Origin: an uncultured Pirellulaceae bacterium
GTDB taxonomy: Bacteria > Planctomycetota > Planctomycetia > Pirellulales > Pirellulaceae
Direction: 5' to 3'
DNA length: 60,188 nucleotides
NCBI GenBank assembly: GCA_937929805.1
Contig: CALFUT010000062.1
Location: 1 to 60,188, forward strand
Below, piece by piece: positions 8,596-18,041 of the stretch. Each line of letters opens with the position of its first letter. Position 1 is the first letter of the stretch. The translations under genes were made by a program, and so were the position numbers. Under the pieces are notes generated by a model. The model was not told the DNA's origin, searched no databases, and saw only the letters and a list, made by a program, of their open reading frames with translations.

Positions 8596-8790
8596 ATGAT
8601 GAATCTGTCTGCCAAAATCCTGCGTTTCCTGAAAGACGAATCTGGCCCGACTGCGGTCGAATACGCGGTCATGCTGGCGCTCTTGATTACCGCAATGTTT
8701 GCTACGATAGCCACCATGGGTAAAACAACAAACAGCTCGTTTGAGAACGCCAACACAAAGCTGCAGGCCGCCACAAATTCCGGCAGCTAA
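8596..8790 (+). CDS. Flp/Fap-type (type IVb) pilin
   Basis: A 64-residue prepilin. The leader ends at Gly17, and processing by a prepilin peptidase between Gly17 and Pro18 (DESG/PTAVEY) would place Glu22 at the mature +5 position, as in Flp pilins. The EY pair is present and a hydrophobic segment (AVMLALLITAMFATIATM) follows. The mature pilin would be about 47 residues. Assembly needs a Tad secretion system (TadA ATPase, CpaB/RcpA secretin, TadV peptidase), and none of it is encoded nearby, so this is an orphan pilin gene supplied from elsewhere in the genome. Two tandem ATGs occur; the first is used here. Confidence 0.88.
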   Translation: MMNLSAKILRFLKDESGPTAVEYAVMLALLITAMFATIATMGKTTNSSFENANTKLQAATNSGS

Positions 8791-8840
8791 CGCGAACGTG
8801 ACATCGCGGCTTAAGTTCTTTTACCAACAAGATGCCGCGC

Positions 8841-9389
8841 TCATCCTTTCTTTTGACACAGCACTTTTGCTAAGTGTAGGCTCGCGTGAGTTAAATCATC
8901 GAGCGTCTCCTGTGCGTCAGCCGCTAATCTTACGAAAAAATGAATTGGCCGCTGTTCGAAGGTCTGAAAATCGAAATCGTCGCTGGCAAGAATGCCTTCA
9001 ATCTGGTCATCGTCCGGATCTTCGCGATCCTCATGGTCGAGGAGCAAAAGTCGGATCGAATCGATCATTTCAGATTCCGGCATCGATTCGCCGCCGGTAA
9101 GGGTCAGCGTCAACCCAATGATTTCGTCTTCCAAGTAATAGAACGCAAAGCTGTTCTGAAAGTCCGACGAGATTCGAAACGCAATTTCTCCTCGTGGTCC
9201 GGGAAGATGACCCTCGAGCGGTAAATCCAAGTCGCCCGAGAGATGTTTTAGCCGAGTCTCAAGTGAATCGAGCAACGCTTGAGAAAACTGAGAGCCCGTC
9301 AATGGGATCTGCTTCGTTTCGGTCGCTTGCCCGGTTCCCTCAAAAGTCACCAACGTGATTTCTGTGAATCGATCTTCTTCGGTTTTCAT
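8841..9389 (-). CDS. Uncharacterised acidic protein translationally coupled to a receiver
   Basis: A 182-residue protein with no signal peptide, membrane segment or recognised domain. It is strongly acidic in its second half (DHEDREDPDDDQ, about residues 117-128). The first half has alternating strands such as EIAFRISSDFQNSFAFYYLEDEIIG, which suggests an alpha/beta or beta-rich fold. Its ATG overlaps the stop of the upstream CheY-like gene by ATGA, so the two are translationally coupled and probably act together, for example as the output or partner of the receiver. This is inference from gene order only. Confidence 0.6.
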   Translation of the reverse strand: MKTEEDRFTEITLVTFEGTGQATETKQIPLTGSQFSQALLDSLETRLKHLSGDLDLPLEGHLPGPRGEIAFRISSDFQNSFAFYYLEDEIIGLTLTLTGGESMPESEMIDSIRLLLLDHEDREDPDDDQIEGILASDDFDFQTFEQRPIHFFVRLAADAQETLDDLTHASLHLAKVLCQKKG

Positions 9390-9763
9390 TGAGGACTTTC
9401 ACGGCTCAGTTGGCTAAGTTCTTCACAAAAGCTGTCTATCGAAATCGGCTTGCTGGCGAACAGATCAAACCCCGACTGATGCGATTCTTCACGGATAGCC
9501 AGCGAATCGGTGCCCGTGAATAAGACTTTGAGGATACGTTTTCGGTCCCCAGTTTGTCCATCAATGACTCGACCTAACTCTAGTCCGGAGACTCCCGGAA
9601 GTCCTGAATCGATGATCGCGATCTCCGGCCACGAGGATTCAATCGCTTCCAATGCGGATTCGCCATCGGCATGAGCATCGACTTCGTAGCCTCGTTGAGT
9701 CAACGCGATCGTAAGAACATTACGAATGTCATCATGGTCTTCTACCAGCAAAATTTTCGCCAT
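9386..9763 (-). CDS. Stand-alone response regulator receiver (CheY-like)
   Basis: A 125-residue single-domain receiver. The acidic pocket (Glu8, Asp9 in LLVEDHDD), phosphoacceptor Asp52 (IAIIDSGLPG), Thr83 (LFTGTD) and Lys105 (FASKPIS) are all in place, so it should be phosphorylatable. There is no output domain, so signalling goes through protein contact. The only partner gene is the acidic protein overlapping its 3' end by four bases (ATGA). No histidine kinase is nearby. The promoter should lie in the gap shared with the divergent protoporphyrinogen oxidase gene. Confidence 0.9.
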   Translation of the reverse strand: MAKILLVEDHDDIRNVLTIALTQRGYEVDAHADGESALEAIESSWPEIAIIDSGLPGVSGLELGRVIDGQTGDRKRILKVLFTGTDSLAIREESHQSGFDLFASKPISIDSFCEELSQLSRESPQ

Positions 9764-10109
9764 GGTGCACGTAATAAAAGTAATTCGACAGCGTGAAGGT
9801 CAACCCAAGTGTATGCATCCAGTGTTCTTCGTGGACCGGACGCCGCAGACCGGGACAATTAACCGAAAGCAAAATCGCAATTTTAGTCTCGAGAGAGCTG
9901 GCGGGCATCGACCATCGTATGGAAAAACGATTGATCAAGCTGGGCCAATCGGCGATCGTTTTCCGTCCTAAACAATTCGGCGGTTCACACATTATTGCTT
10001 GCGACGCATGGTCAACAACAGGTCTTGATCAAGGTTTTCATTTGTTTCTGGTCGAGCAACCTTTGCAATGGGTGTTTCGATTCTACTTGAGCCAACCTAC
10101 AATCGAAGA
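9764..10109. other. Divergent intergenic region, 346 bp
   Basis: It lies between the receiver gene (leftward) and the protoporphyrinogen oxidase gene (rightward). Frames of 80-106 codons occur on both strands but have no domain-like features. I see no strong repeat or hairpin. Confidence 0.4.
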
Positions 10110-11531
10110 ATGAGTCACTCAGACAAAACGGTTGTGGTTGTTGGCGCAGGTGTCGCCGGTTTAGCTTGCGCCGGAAAATTGCGGAGTCTATTGCCGGATG
10201 CCAAACTGATCCTTCTCGAAAAGTCCGATCATGCCGGTGGGATTCTACAAACGCATCGCGAGTCTAAATACTTGGTGGAACTTGCGGCGGACATGTTCAC
10301 GACTGAGCCCAACGATGCGTTGATGCTTTGTCGATCTCTGGGGCATGAAACTGATCTGCTGACCACGACTCCCGTTAAGCAGCGGGCTTACGTGGCGACT
10401 AAAGACTCCATCGAACCCGTGCCAGCAGGATTTTCTCTGATGTTGCCGGCCAATCAGGAAGCGGTTCGTGCGACAAAGATTCTGGATAACGAAGGGATCA
10501 CACGCTTGTTGAGCGAGGTGAATGTTCCTCCCGCTACCGAACTCCATGACGAGGACTTTCAATCTTTCGTGGTGCGTCGTTTCGGCCAACAGGCGTTTGA
10601 GCGACTTGTGCAACCGCTGGTCAGCGGTATTTACACCGCCGACCCTCGCAAACTTAGCATGCGAGCAACCATGCAGCGTTTTATTGATATGGAACGTGAG
10701 CACGGGAGCCTGATTGCAGCATCGCTCGCGGCCAAAGCGTCTTCGGCCGATCGAGCAGCCAGCGGAGCCCGCTATGATTTGTTCCGAACACCACGCGATG
10801 GAATGGGTTCACTGGTGAACTGGCTGGTAGACGCTGCCGACACCGCAGATCTGCGATTCAATTGGCCTGTCGAACGGATTGAGTTACGGCCGAACAACCG
10901 CTGGGTGATTCATTCGAGCCAATCGAATGATGAACCCGTTGACGCGGACGCGGTGATCGTTGCCACTCCTGTTTCGAGTGCGAGTCAGATGCTTTCCTCG
11001 GTTTCTCGTTCGTTGTCCGATCAACTTAGCGCGATTAAGTCAGCAAGCTGTGCGGTGGTGAGTTTGGCGTTTGATGTCAATCAGTTGCGACGGCCGTTCG
11101 ATGGATATGGCATCGTTGTTCCTGCGTTTTTAAAACGTAAGTTGATCGCCGCCAGTTTCTCTAGCAACAAGTTCCCCGGTCGTGCGCCAGAGAATAAAGT
11201 TTTGATTCGCTGTTTCGTCGGCGGCGCTATGCAGGGCGAGCTGGTCGATTTGTCGGATCGGCAGCTGGTTGAGCTGGCCCTAGCAGAGTTGAATCAACTG
11301 ATCGGGATTGATGGTGTGCCCGAACTGGATTTCGTCTGCTGCTGGAAGAATGCGATGCCTCAGTATCACGTCGGGCACTTGGATCGCGTGGAAGCCATCG
11401 AAACGGAATTGGATTCATTCCCGACGCTTGCCGTTGCCGGGAATGCCTACCGAGGAGTAGGCATTCCAGTTTGCATTCGATCGGGTATTACCGCAGCCGC
11501 CGAGATCGCCGAATCGTTGTTGAATAACTAG
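10110..11531 (+). CDS. hemG: Oxygen-dependent protoporphyrinogen oxidase (HemY type)
   Basis: A 473-residue FAD enzyme that oxidises protoporphyrinogen IX to protoporphyrin IX, the penultimate step of heme synthesis. The N-terminal Rossmann motif VVVVGAGVAGLACAGKL (Gly12, Gly14, Gly17) is followed by the acidic ribose-binding end of strand two (ILLEKSDHAGG). The family signature PLVSGIYTADPRKLSMRAT is in the middle of the protein. The C-terminal segment (LAVAGNAYRGVGIPVCIRSG) is the usual second FAD contact of the amine-oxidase/PPO superfamily. It is the HemY-type enzyme, called hemG or hemY depending on the database. The start at ATG 10110 removes 14 unrelated residues. It converges on the tyrosine-kinase gene with a 20-bp gap. 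Confidence 0.92.
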   Translation: MSHSDKTVVVVGAGVAGLACAGKLRSLLPDAKLILLEKSDHAGGILQTHRESKYLVELAADMFTTEPNDALMLCRSLGHETDLLTTTPVKQRAYVATKDSIEPVPAGFSLMLPANQEAVRATKILDNEGITRLLSEVNVPPATELHDEDFQSFVVRRFGQQAFERLVQPLVSGIYTADPRKLSMRATMQRFIDMEREHGSLIAASLAAKASSADRAASGARYDLFRTPRDGMGSLVNWLVDAADTADLRFNWPVERIELRPNNRWVIHSSQSNDEPVDADAVIVATPVSSASQMLSSVSRSLSDQLSAIKSASCAVVSLAFDVNQLRRPFDGYGIVVPAFLKRKLIAASFSSNKFPGRAPENKVLIRCFVGGAMQGELVDLSDRQLVELALAELNQLIGIDGVPELDFVCCWKNAMPQYHVGHLDRVEAIETELDSFPTLAVAGNAYRGVGIPVCIRSGITAAAEIAESLLNN

Positions 11532-11551
11532 ACGATCGGAGTTTTCGCGAA

Positions 11552-13867
11552 TCAGGAGTCAAGCCGAACTGCCTGCCCGTTTGATCCAGACTTTGCAGCA
11601 CGTCGGCTCGCTGGCGGCCTTGGACGTACCGGAGCGGCTTTTTCTTTACCGCCGATATTCCCGTAGGTGCGTGAACCTTGACCATATCCGTAGCCGTACC
11701 CATAGCTGTTTCCGCCATAGCCTCCGTAGCCACCGTATGAATACTTGCCGGAATCTTTCTTGCTCAAAGCATTGATGATAACACCATCAATTTCAGTCCC
11801 GACAGCACGCAGCGCCTCGACCGCTTGGCCTGCGTTTACCTGTACGCCCGATCGAATTCGCATTGGCATGTAAACCAAATCAACTGTGTCCGAGACGATG
11901 ACCGGATCGGTGACCGCAAGAACCGGTGGAGTGTCAATGATCACAAAATCGAACAGGCCTTTGATCTCGTCCACCACTTCCTGCAAGGCGGCACTGGTTA
12001 GCAGTTCGGCCGGGTTGCTGAATTGAGGTCCCGATGTCAGGAGTGTCAGGTTCTCAATCCCTGTGTCCTGCAACGTTGCTTCAGTTTTCAGTTCGCCGAT
12101 CAGAAGGTCGGTGAAACCAACATCGTTTTTCAATCCGAATCGCTTATGTTGGGTTGGTTTGCGGAGGTCGCAGTCAATTAAGACGACGCGTCGACCGGAC
12201 TGAGCGATGCTTGCGGCGAGGTTCGCCGCCACGGTTGATTTACCGTCTGCTGGCGAGGGGCTGGTGACTTGGAGCACCTTGGCTTGGTTCTGGTTGGCCT
12301 TGAAAAAGATCGATGTTCTCAATGCCTTGAAGGCTTCGCTAGGGACAGAGGTTGGTCGATGCATGGTGACCATGTCTGGCGAAATATTCTTGTATTCCGA
12401 AGACCTGCTGCGGCTGGTGAAGAAAGGAATATGAGCAACAACTTGGACTCCCAGTTGCCGTGCGATTTCCTCTGATGAACGGAATGTTTTTTCCGCCATC
12501 TCTTTCAGCACGCCAAACAACAATCCGGCAAGACTGCCAAGCATCAATCCGATTGGCAACGCGAACAGCAGGCTTGGACTGTATTGCTCGGGCTTGCTCG
12601 GCGGATTAAGTGTTTTTAGTTCGCGGCTGGAGTATGCCTGCAGCGTGTTGAACTCGGTCAATTGGGTGTTCACACGTGACAACTCGTCTGACAAGGTCTC
12701 TTTTTCACTTTTGAGAGTCGCGAAAAGCTCGACGTCCTGAGCGATTTCCATCGCCTTTTCTTGCTCTTGCTCCATTTCCTCCCGCAACGAAGAGTCTTCC
12801 GCTTTCTTGAGCTCGATGCGATAGCGAATCTGCTCTGAGACAACGTTTAGTAGATCGATTGGGCCGCTGGCCGAATCACCGCCTCGCAAAGCGGCAAGCT
12901 CTCGCATTCGCATCTGGTCTACCATTAGGATCTGCTTCCGCAGCGCGATCATGTCCGGGTGCTCGTCGCCGAACTGACCTTGTTTCTCCTGCTCATCGAT
13001 CTTCAGTCGCATAAACTCGCTGTTGGCAGAGACGTATCCACTGAGTGAAGCGTCGTTGAAGTCGGCAAGCGCGTCGATGATCATCGAATCGGTAAGTGTT
13101 CCGGTTGCCTCGGCGGATGTGAACTGATCTAGCCTTGCTTTCAATCGAGCGATGTCACGACGGAGTTCGTCACGGCTTTCTTGGATTTTCACCTGTTGAA
13201 CTTGATGTTGGTTGGTCATGATTTCACCGTCAAACTGAAGGTGAGGCTTAGCGCTCAGTTCGCGCAACGTCTTGTCGGTTTCGGCCAACTGCTCTTCCAG
13301 TCGCGTCTTCATTTCAAGCGTTGTGTTAACTTGCAGGCCACCGGTGGCCGAACTGTCGTTCTGCAGGTCTTGCTTGAACGCCAGTAGAATGTGGAACAGG
13401 GCGTGCTTCGCGTCTTCTTGTTTGTTGCAACGATAGATGACATCGATCGCAGATCCTGCAGCGTCGGAAGGCTTGACGACCAAACGATCACGAAGCTCAA
13501 ACAAGTGATAGTTTGGCTCGACGTCTTCCATACTTTCCATCTCGTCGAGTTTGCCTTGCTCGATGGCTCGTGCGAGGACTCGGCTGGAGCGAATGATCTC
13601 CATGTCTCGCTCAACGGCGATTTCAGCTTGCAGCGTTTCCGCATCAGCCGTCAGCGTCGGAGCGCTGTTTTGATGGACATACACTTTTGCGTTGGATTCG
13701 TAGACCTTCGGCGCTTTCATGTAATAAAGAACGGCTAGACCGGCAGCGACCAATGTGAAGAAGCCAATCGTCCAGAACTTGCGCCGGATGATGCCAAGCA
13801 AGTCGATACTCGGTTCCGAGTTGTTGGCTGGCGCGTAATCGCCGTTGTTTGTATTGTTCATTGCCAT
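11552..13867 (-). CDS. Wzc-like polysaccharide co-polymerase/BY-type tyrosine autokinase
   Basis: A 771-residue inner-membrane protein controlling exopolysaccharide chain length and export. Parts in order: a Wzz-type domain starting near residue 18 (IDLLGIIRRKFWTIGFFT, first membrane segment); a long periplasmic coiled-coil region; a second membrane segment (LLFALPIGLMLGSLAGLLFG); and a cytoplasmic BY-kinase domain. The kinase has Walker A SPADGKST at about residues 537-544, Walker A' VVLIDCDLRKP around 565, and Walker B FVIIDTPPV around 641. The autophosphorylation tail carries nine tyrosines between residues 709 and 735 in YGGYGG/YGYGYG repeats. No Wzb-type phosphatase or Wza exporter is encoded nearby. 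A GTG three codons upstream is an alternative start. Confidence 0.93.
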   Translation of the reverse strand: MAMNNTNNGDYAPANNSEPSIDLLGIIRRKFWTIGFFTLVAAGLAVLYYMKAPKVYESNAKVYVHQNSAPTLTADAETLQAEIAVERDMEIIRSSRVLARAIEQGKLDEMESMEDVEPNYHLFELRDRLVVKPSDAAGSAIDVIYRCNKQEDAKHALFHILLAFKQDLQNDSSATGGLQVNTTLEMKTRLEEQLAETDKTLRELSAKPHLQFDGEIMTNQHQVQQVKIQESRDELRRDIARLKARLDQFTSAEATGTLTDSMIIDALADFNDASLSGYVSANSEFMRLKIDEQEKQGQFGDEHPDMIALRKQILMVDQMRMRELAALRGGDSASGPIDLLNVVSEQIRYRIELKKAEDSSLREEMEQEQEKAMEIAQDVELFATLKSEKETLSDELSRVNTQLTEFNTLQAYSSRELKTLNPPSKPEQYSPSLLFALPIGLMLGSLAGLLFGVLKEMAEKTFRSSEEIARQLGVQVVAHIPFFTSRSRSSEYKNISPDMVTMHRPTSVPSEAFKALRTSIFFKANQNQAKVLQVTSPSPADGKSTVAANLAASIAQSGRRVVLIDCDLRKPTQHKRFGLKNDVGFTDLLIGELKTEATLQDTGIENLTLLTSGPQFSNPAELLTSAALQEVVDEIKGLFDFVIIDTPPVLAVTDPVIVSDTVDLVYMPMRIRSGVQVNAGQAVEALRAVGTEIDGVIINALSKKDSGKYSYGGYGGYGGNSYGYGYGYGQGSRTYGNIGGKEKAAPVRPRPPASRRAAKSGSNGQAVRLDS

Positions 13868-14032
13868 AGGTCTCACATACTTTCAAATGCCATGCAGCCG
13901 TCAAAGTTGACGTGACATGACAGGTTCGGCTTGGCTGGAAAAAAGCGCACCAATGCCAAGGCGGGGATTCTACGAACGAGTCGGTTCAATTCCAATGATT
14001 AAGTTTAATGAAAGGAGCCGGCGATAGTAGGA

Positions 14033-16903
14033 TTATTTTTTTCTCTTCAAATTCCGGAGAAAACGAGCCTGATTTCGGTTTGCCACGTTCAAGAGGCGTT
14101 GAACCAGACCAATAGGACAATCCGAATACAGCTGGCAAACTTTCAGTTCTTCGGTGGCTTCTAGGTACTGTTTTTTGGCAATTAGGGCCCGAGCGAGCAT
14201 CACCCGGGTCGAAACCTCGTCGGAACGCGCTTCAAGCACCTTGTTGAAGCACTCGATCGCTTCGTCGAACTTGAGCCCTTCGAACGCCGCGATGCCTTGC
14301 CAATGGAATTTATCGGTCGTTTCGAGGTCACTCTTCGCCACCACCCGTGCAGTATGATCGAGAATTATCTTCTTCAAGACATAATCTTCCGGTTGCCGGA
14401 AATAGTTTCGCGCTAGTCGTATCAATAGTTCCGGATCTTCCGGTAGCGTCTTATTTAGGAATTGATCGACGGTCAGCTCTCGTCGGCAGAAATCTATGAT
14501 CTGCGGGTCGTAGGTCCGGGTTAGCTCAAGGCATCTTTTCCAGTATCCGCAGCCTTGGTCATAGCGGAATGACTGAAGAGACAGTAGGCCGCCCGTGAAT
14601 AGCGACCCTGAGCCATAAGGGCGTCTCTCAATCGCTCGGGTAATTCGAGCCTCTTCCGAGAAGTCTTTGTCGAAAAGATGAGCCAAATGGGCGACGTGCA
14701 TCAACAGGTCCGCCTCGTCAGGAAGTAGCTCGTTGGCTTTCTTCGCGTGCTCAAACGCCACCGAGAGATGGTCCTTGACCGGGGCCGAGTTGACAATTTC
14801 ATCGAACAGTTCGGGGTTGAACTTTTGTGCCGCTCGCGTCAAGCGATGCAGGTTATTCAGAGAAGTCGATCCCCAGACTTGTTCAATGGTGATCGGTTCC
14901 GAACGAGCAACTTGACTGACGGTCGAAGAATCAGATTCGTCCGCCGGCGATTGAGCGTCAGATGGTTCTTCTGCATCGGGCGGTTGGTTCTGCGATTCGG
15001 TCGAGGGCTCGATCAGGTCGCCCGCTACGTCCTCAATGTCGACATTCAATCCGGCATCCTGATCGACCGGCGACAAATCCGGAAGCTGTTCGCGTAACAT
15101 TTGAGTGACCGATTGCGATTCCGGATCATCCGTCGTCGTTGTTGATGATGCGTCGGTGCCGTCCCCGGATTCTGAAGCAGCATTTTCGAGCGCCTCGCGT
15201 TGCTCTTCGGCTGCCTTGATCAACTCATAGCTGGCGTCAATTCGATACCGAAGCGTTTTCAGCTGCGACATGGCCAGATGGTTTTTGGCATCATCCGGAC
15301 GGACTCGAAGAGAATGGCTGACCAGAGTTTCCATTTCCTTGATGCGTACCGCGTCTCGAAGCGGTTGGAACCGGGCGATAAAACGAGCGGCCTTTTCTTG
15401 GGCATCAACGGCCGAGTATTCCCATGTCGCCCATCCGGTGGCAAGCAACACGCACGCGAAAATCAACTGATTCGCCATGTGCCCCCACGCGGGTGCCTGA
15501 ACGGCGTCTTTGGGACGAGTCTGTTCGATCCAAGTTTTTCTGCCGACGACCGCACCCATCATCCCGGCCATCAAAATCGTGTTGGCTGGCTGATAGAGAC
15601 CGAAATCCAGCGCTCCAGCAACCATCTGACTAACCAGAGCCATGAGCCCTGACACGCCGACCGCACGCGAAAACGCATCGGTCTCTTGAATTAACTGCAG
15701 CGTGACGCGAAGGAAAAACCCGATCGCGATCAGCAGCATTGCCAGTCCGAAGACTCCCATTTCTGCCAACGCCTCAAGATATTGATTCTCCGCATGCAGG
15801 AAAATTTTGGTCAGGTGCGCTTGCTGATAGGATGGATAAGAAATCGAATAGGTTCCAAGACCAGTTCCCGTCAACCAATGATCTTGAACCATTCGCCACG
15901 CGACGGACCAGTGAGCCAATCGGTTCGAGGATGCTTTGGTGACGTCCGTCATGCTCTGCAGGCTTTCGCCCACCGTCGTCGGTCGCAATGCTGAAGAGTT
16001 GCCCTCCGTGTAGAGTGCGATGGCGACTCCCAACAACAGCACGGCCGTAGACAATGCGATTACCATTCGCTTATTGCTAAACAGCAACATCCATCCGGTG
16101 ATCGTTGAAACAGCCAACGCCACCAACGCCCCGCGACTGAGAGAAGTGGCGATCCCCGCCGCAATCAAAATCATGGCTCCGCACACGTACAGCCGACGGT
16201 TGTCCAACTGAGCCAACGCGTTGACGAAAAAGTCGGTCAGTTCTTTGACGATGCCTCGAGATTTTCTCCGTGAGACACCGTTCGACTCGATGGTAGAACC
16301 GCGAAAGATTCTGCTCGCGATGAAAAAATTAGAAGCAGCGAAACACATCAACAGGAAACCACCCGCGTTGTTTCCGTTCACAAAAGGACCAAAGGGTTGG
16401 CCACCGTAAATTAGTTCGTAGAACCAATACAGCTTTCCATTCCAGCCCGCATGTTGAATCAATCCGAAAGCGGCGACGGCGGCACCGGTAACCATCACGA
16501 CACCAAAGAACCAACTGGTTTGACTCGGACGAATCAGCAAACGCGAAAATAGCAGGAAGGTGGCAATTCCCAGCAGCAACTCGCACAGTCTTAACCGAGT
16601 GGCCGGCGGGTAACTGCTGGCGATCGGATTCCAATCGGCAGAATATGCCTGCAATGCCGCGTAAATCGTCCCCAAGATCAATGGCACGGAGATCCACAAG
16701 GCAAAAGGGAGTTGACGCAGGGCCTCTTTGTCTTTGCGAAATAAGGCCGATGCAATCACGAACAGGCTAGCAACAATGGTCGCAAGCATCGCGATCGAGC
16801 GAACTGGAGGAAGGTTGCCACCAAGAAACCAGACCGGCACACCGATCATAACGATTGTAATGATCGATTTGATGATCGAAGGTTTTCTGGAATGCGTGTT
16901 CAT
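14033..16903 (-). CDS. O-antigen ligase/polymerase (Wzy_C) protein with TPR C-terminus
   Basis: A 956-residue protein. The N-terminal 500 residues hold about ten to twelve membrane segments and the Wzy_C signature: SLSRGALVALAVSTITGW in one segment, then the periplasmic loop HWLTGTGLGTYSISYPSYQ and HAENQYLEALAEMGVFGLAM. Proteins of this class join or transfer undecaprenol-linked glycans. The soluble part has an acidic Ser/Thr-rich linker and then TPR-like helical pairs (for example FDEAIECFNKVLEARSDEVSTRVMLARAL), expected to bind partner proteins. The start is set at ATG 16903 because a TTG 27 codons upstream adds only non-conserved residues. It sits upstream of the tyrosine autokinase on the same strand, 165 bases away. 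Ligase versus polymerase cannot be decided. Confidence 0.82.
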   Translation of the reverse strand: MNTHSRKPSIIKSIITIVMIGVPVWFLGGNLPPVRSIAMLATIVASLFVIASALFRKDKEALRQLPFALWISVPLILGTIYAALQAYSADWNPIASSYPPATRLRLCELLLGIATFLLFSRLLIRPSQTSWFFGVVMVTGAAVAAFGLIQHAGWNGKLYWFYELIYGGQPFGPFVNGNNAGGFLLMCFAASNFFIASRIFRGSTIESNGVSRRKSRGIVKELTDFFVNALAQLDNRRLYVCGAMILIAAGIATSLSRGALVALAVSTITGWMLLFSNKRMVIALSTAVLLLGVAIALYTEGNSSALRPTTVGESLQSMTDVTKASSNRLAHWSVAWRMVQDHWLTGTGLGTYSISYPSYQQAHLTKIFLHAENQYLEALAEMGVFGLAMLLIAIGFFLRVTLQLIQETDAFSRAVGVSGLMALVSQMVAGALDFGLYQPANTILMAGMMGAVVGRKTWIEQTRPKDAVQAPAWGHMANQLIFACVLLATGWATWEYSAVDAQEKAARFIARFQPLRDAVRIKEMETLVSHSLRVRPDDAKNHLAMSQLKTLRYRIDASYELIKAAEEQREALENAASESGDGTDASSTTTTDDPESQSVTQMLREQLPDLSPVDQDAGLNVDIEDVAGDLIEPSTESQNQPPDAEEPSDAQSPADESDSSTVSQVARSEPITIEQVWGSTSLNNLHRLTRAAQKFNPELFDEIVNSAPVKDHLSVAFEHAKKANELLPDEADLLMHVAHLAHLFDKDFSEEARITRAIERRPYGSGSLFTGGLLSLQSFRYDQGCGYWKRCLELTRTYDPQIIDFCRRELTVDQFLNKTLPEDPELLIRLARNYFRQPEDYVLKKIILDHTARVVAKSDLETTDKFHWQGIAAFEGLKFDEAIECFNKVLEARSDEVSTRVMLARALIAKKQYLEATEELKVCQLYSDCPIGLVQRLLNVANRNQARFLRNLKRKK

Positions 16904-17181
16904 GGCGATCGAGGCGTGTCGTGGTGGGGCAATCCGGCAATCGTTGCCAGTCAGGTTCTCGTTAGAAGCGTTATGAACGGCCAAATACGGCGAAAGCAGG
17001 CGGCGATTATCCGTAAATCCTGTGCTGGCAGTTTGCCCATACCGAAAGAGTATGACATATCAGTGGGTCTGGCATCGTCTCACCAGTCAGGCAGAAAAGT
17101 GAAACAGTTTACATGTATCCATCGGATGCTCACCCCAATCCACTTAGCAGAACACATTCTGCTTTTGTAACGGAGCCCAAA

Positions 17182-17868
17182 ATGTCAATTTACTCGAAAT
17201 TCAAGTCACACGTTCTTTCACAGCTTTCCCAAGTTGTCCGCTGCACGCTTCCTATGTTGGTCGTCGGATTGGTTGCAGTGCCAGTTTTCGCCCAAGCCGC
17301 GGATACTGATCAAACTACCGTTCGGGTCAACTTGACCGAAACCGGAGCTCTTGCCGGTCGCGTTGTTACAATGCTTGACAGCGAAGAGACACCTGTTGTT
17401 GCTCGCGTCTCGCTGAATGCAGACGGCAAAACCGTTGCAACAAGCACAACTGACATTGTCGGCAACTTCTCTTTCGACGATGTCAAGCCTGGCGCTTACG
17501 AGATGGTAGGGGTTTCTGGCGAATACGTTGGCGGACAGTCAATCGTTGTTGGCGAAGCAGTTGAAGGCGGCGAGAGCAGCGTCGAGCTGCGGGTAACCAC
17601 AGCAGCAACTTCGACTGTTGCTCCGATCGCAAACGCCCCGCTGAGTGCTATCGCACCTGTCCAAGCTGTCGGCAGCTCTTGTAGCTCTTGTGCTGCTCCA
17701 GCAGCCAGTTCATGCAACGCATGCAGCTCATGTGGTGGAGGTTTCGGCGGTGGAATCGGTGGTGGCGGAACTGCCTTCGGCGGAAGCTCGTCACTCCGAC
17801 GTCTTCTTCTGATCGGTGGTGCGGTTGCGATTCCAGTCGCCATCGGTGGTGCCAGCCCCGATCAATAA
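17182..17868 (+). CDS. Secreted Cys/Gly-rich protein with carboxypeptidase-regulatory-like domain (paralogue 1)
   Basis: A 228-residue secreted protein. Signal peptide to about residue 39 (LPMLVVGLVAVPVFAQA). Then comes a single beta-sandwich like the carboxypeptidase regulatory/SdrD-B fold (ALAGRVVTMLDSEETPVVARV, then GNFSFDDVKPGAYEMVGVSG). A tail has five cysteines in CxxC-like clusters (SSCSSC, SSCNACSSC) followed by a Gly run. The C-terminus is SSSLRRL plus a hydrophobic stretch (LLIGGAVAIPVAIGG) and ends in SPDQ. The paralogue at 18387 has the same plan. Positive residues precede the C-terminal hydrophobic segment, the reverse of sortase or PEP-CTERM tails. GGAG lies just before ATG 17182, and a strong terminator follows. 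Its location between exopolysaccharide genes suggests an envelope role; none is known. Confidence 0.8.
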   Translation: MSIYSKFKSHVLSQLSQVVRCTLPMLVVGLVAVPVFAQAADTDQTTVRVNLTETGALAGRVVTMLDSEETPVVARVSLNADGKTVATSTTDIVGNFSFDDVKPGAYEMVGVSGEYVGGQSIVVGEAVEGGESSVELRVTTAATSTVAPIANAPLSAIAPVQAVGSSCSSCAAPAASSCNACSSCGGGFGGGIGGGGTAFGGSSSLRRLLLIGGAVAIPVAIGGASPDQ

Positions 17869-17920
17869 ACTCTGACAGTGGTTTGCTCAACTGTCCTACT
17901 CAGTTGAGACAACGAACATG

Positions 17921-17963
17921 AACGAAAGGGCGTCCAGCTTTTAGTTGGACGCCCTTTTTCGTT
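17921..17963 (+). terminator. Rho-independent terminator after Cys/Gly-rich paralogue 1
   Basis: AACGAAAGGGCGTCCA (17921-17936) pairs with TGGACGCCCTTTTTCGTT (17946-17963), a near-perfect 16-bp stem with a T-run inside its 3' arm. It makes the upstream gene monocistronic. Confidence 0.9.
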
Positions 17964-18041
17964 GGCATATCGGTAGCAAGTTGTCTGCTGATTGGCGCTG
18001 GTCAGCTCCATAAGTTTCTGATTATCGAACATGGTTAATAT

